Below, in pieces: positions 63,571-64,000 of a DNA stretch of 64,000 bases (positions are counted from its first letter, which is position 1; each line of letters begins with the position of its first letter). The notes beneath the pieces are model-generated. The model did no database searches, was not told where the DNA came from, and saw only the letters and a list, made by a program, of their open reading frames with translations. This stretch comes from Trichoplax sp. H2. Its lineage: Eukaryota; Placozoa; Uniplacotomia; Trichoplacea. The translations under genes and the position numbers were made by a program. The stretch covers positions 62,001-126,000 of the forward strand of contig NOWV01000006.1 of NCBI GenBank assembly GCA_003344405.1, given 5' to 3'.

Positions 63571-64000
63571 TTTCCTATGCAGTGTAATGCAATGATAACC
63601 GTGATATTCATAGCTAGATACTCATGCAAATTTGGCCGCTGCCACAATAAAATATGAATAAGGATGTGTACTTTGTAACAATTTACGGCAAGTAATATTG
63701 TTACAACAAGATCCAAGGACTATATACTATACAAGTAAACGTGTAATTTCGCACTATAAGAATCTTATCGAGTATCCCGATATTCTTACATAAAAATGAA
63801 CCCTTATTATCATAACTTAATATACGAATGAATAATTGAATAAAGCTGTTACTTTAATGCTCAATATTTTTCAATAATTCCAATGGACCAACTTTGCAAA
63901 TCTTTCCACATTACCTGATATACATCCATCCTTGTACAGATAGCATAGAGTGTATTTTGAGATAAGCTTTCAAATATATTTAGTGGCCATTTGCTGATTT
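63571..64000. other. non-coding end of window
   Basis: AT-rich, no open frame of note; presumably the 3' UTR and flank of the small gene ending at 63570. Confidence 0.5.

Overview
This is eukaryotic nuclear DNA from an animal. It is AT-rich, and its genes are split into many short exons by GT-AG introns mostly of 50-500 bp. It encodes an animal gene set: a LATS/Warts kinase, an NPAT-type histone-gene coactivator, an MFSD9-like transporter, SF3A3, SRRM1 and FOXO. The compact, intron-rich genes with vertebrate-like protein sequence and conserved intron positions suggest a slowly evolving non-bilaterian animal. A placozoan (Trichoplax/Hoilungia type) is my best guess; it is inferred from style and was not tested.

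Layout. 1-7.0 kb: LATS-like kinase on the minus strand (8 coding exons, 699 aa modelled). 7.0-12.3 kb: no gene, several tandem-repeat families. 12.3-16.8 kb: a complete 13-exon NPAT homologue on plus (485 aa). 17.6-19.3 kb: MFSD9-like transporter on minus, converging on NPAT, with its 5' end unresolved. 19.4-24.2 kb: repeats, including a 92-bp satellite and a dense TACTGTACAGTA-rich array. 24.4-28.7 kb: complete 20-exon SF3A3 (503 aa). 29-32.3 kb: a coding-like remnant and a five-copy tandem repeat. 32.3-35.9 kb: SRRM1 (10 exons, 675 aa). 36-52.9 kb: a desert with no recognised gene, but with scattered exon-like pieces and an ~80-bp satellite. 52.9-56.5 kb: FOXO (2 exons, 591 aa). 56.5-62.6 kb: no gene seen. 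62.7-63.6 kb: an unrecognised small 5-exon gene (129 aa).

Functionally, SF3A3 and SRRM1 are both splicing proteins lying next to each other in the same orientation. LATS (Hippo) and FOXO (insulin/AKT) are growth-control regulators, and NPAT drives S-phase histone transcription. Every exon junction listed for the six named genes was checked by hand for reading phase.

The most interesting signal is the abundance of the heptamers TACAGTA and TACTGTA and of fused forms such as TACTGTACAGTA in introns, intergenic DNA and repeats. At several places, copies of one tandem repeat differ by exactly the 5 bases CAGTA, or a 10-base double, inserted at a TA. This is the known excision footprint of Tc1/mariner transposons whose ends are CAGT...ACTG, and it suggests a footprint record that multiplies because each footprint creates a new TA target.
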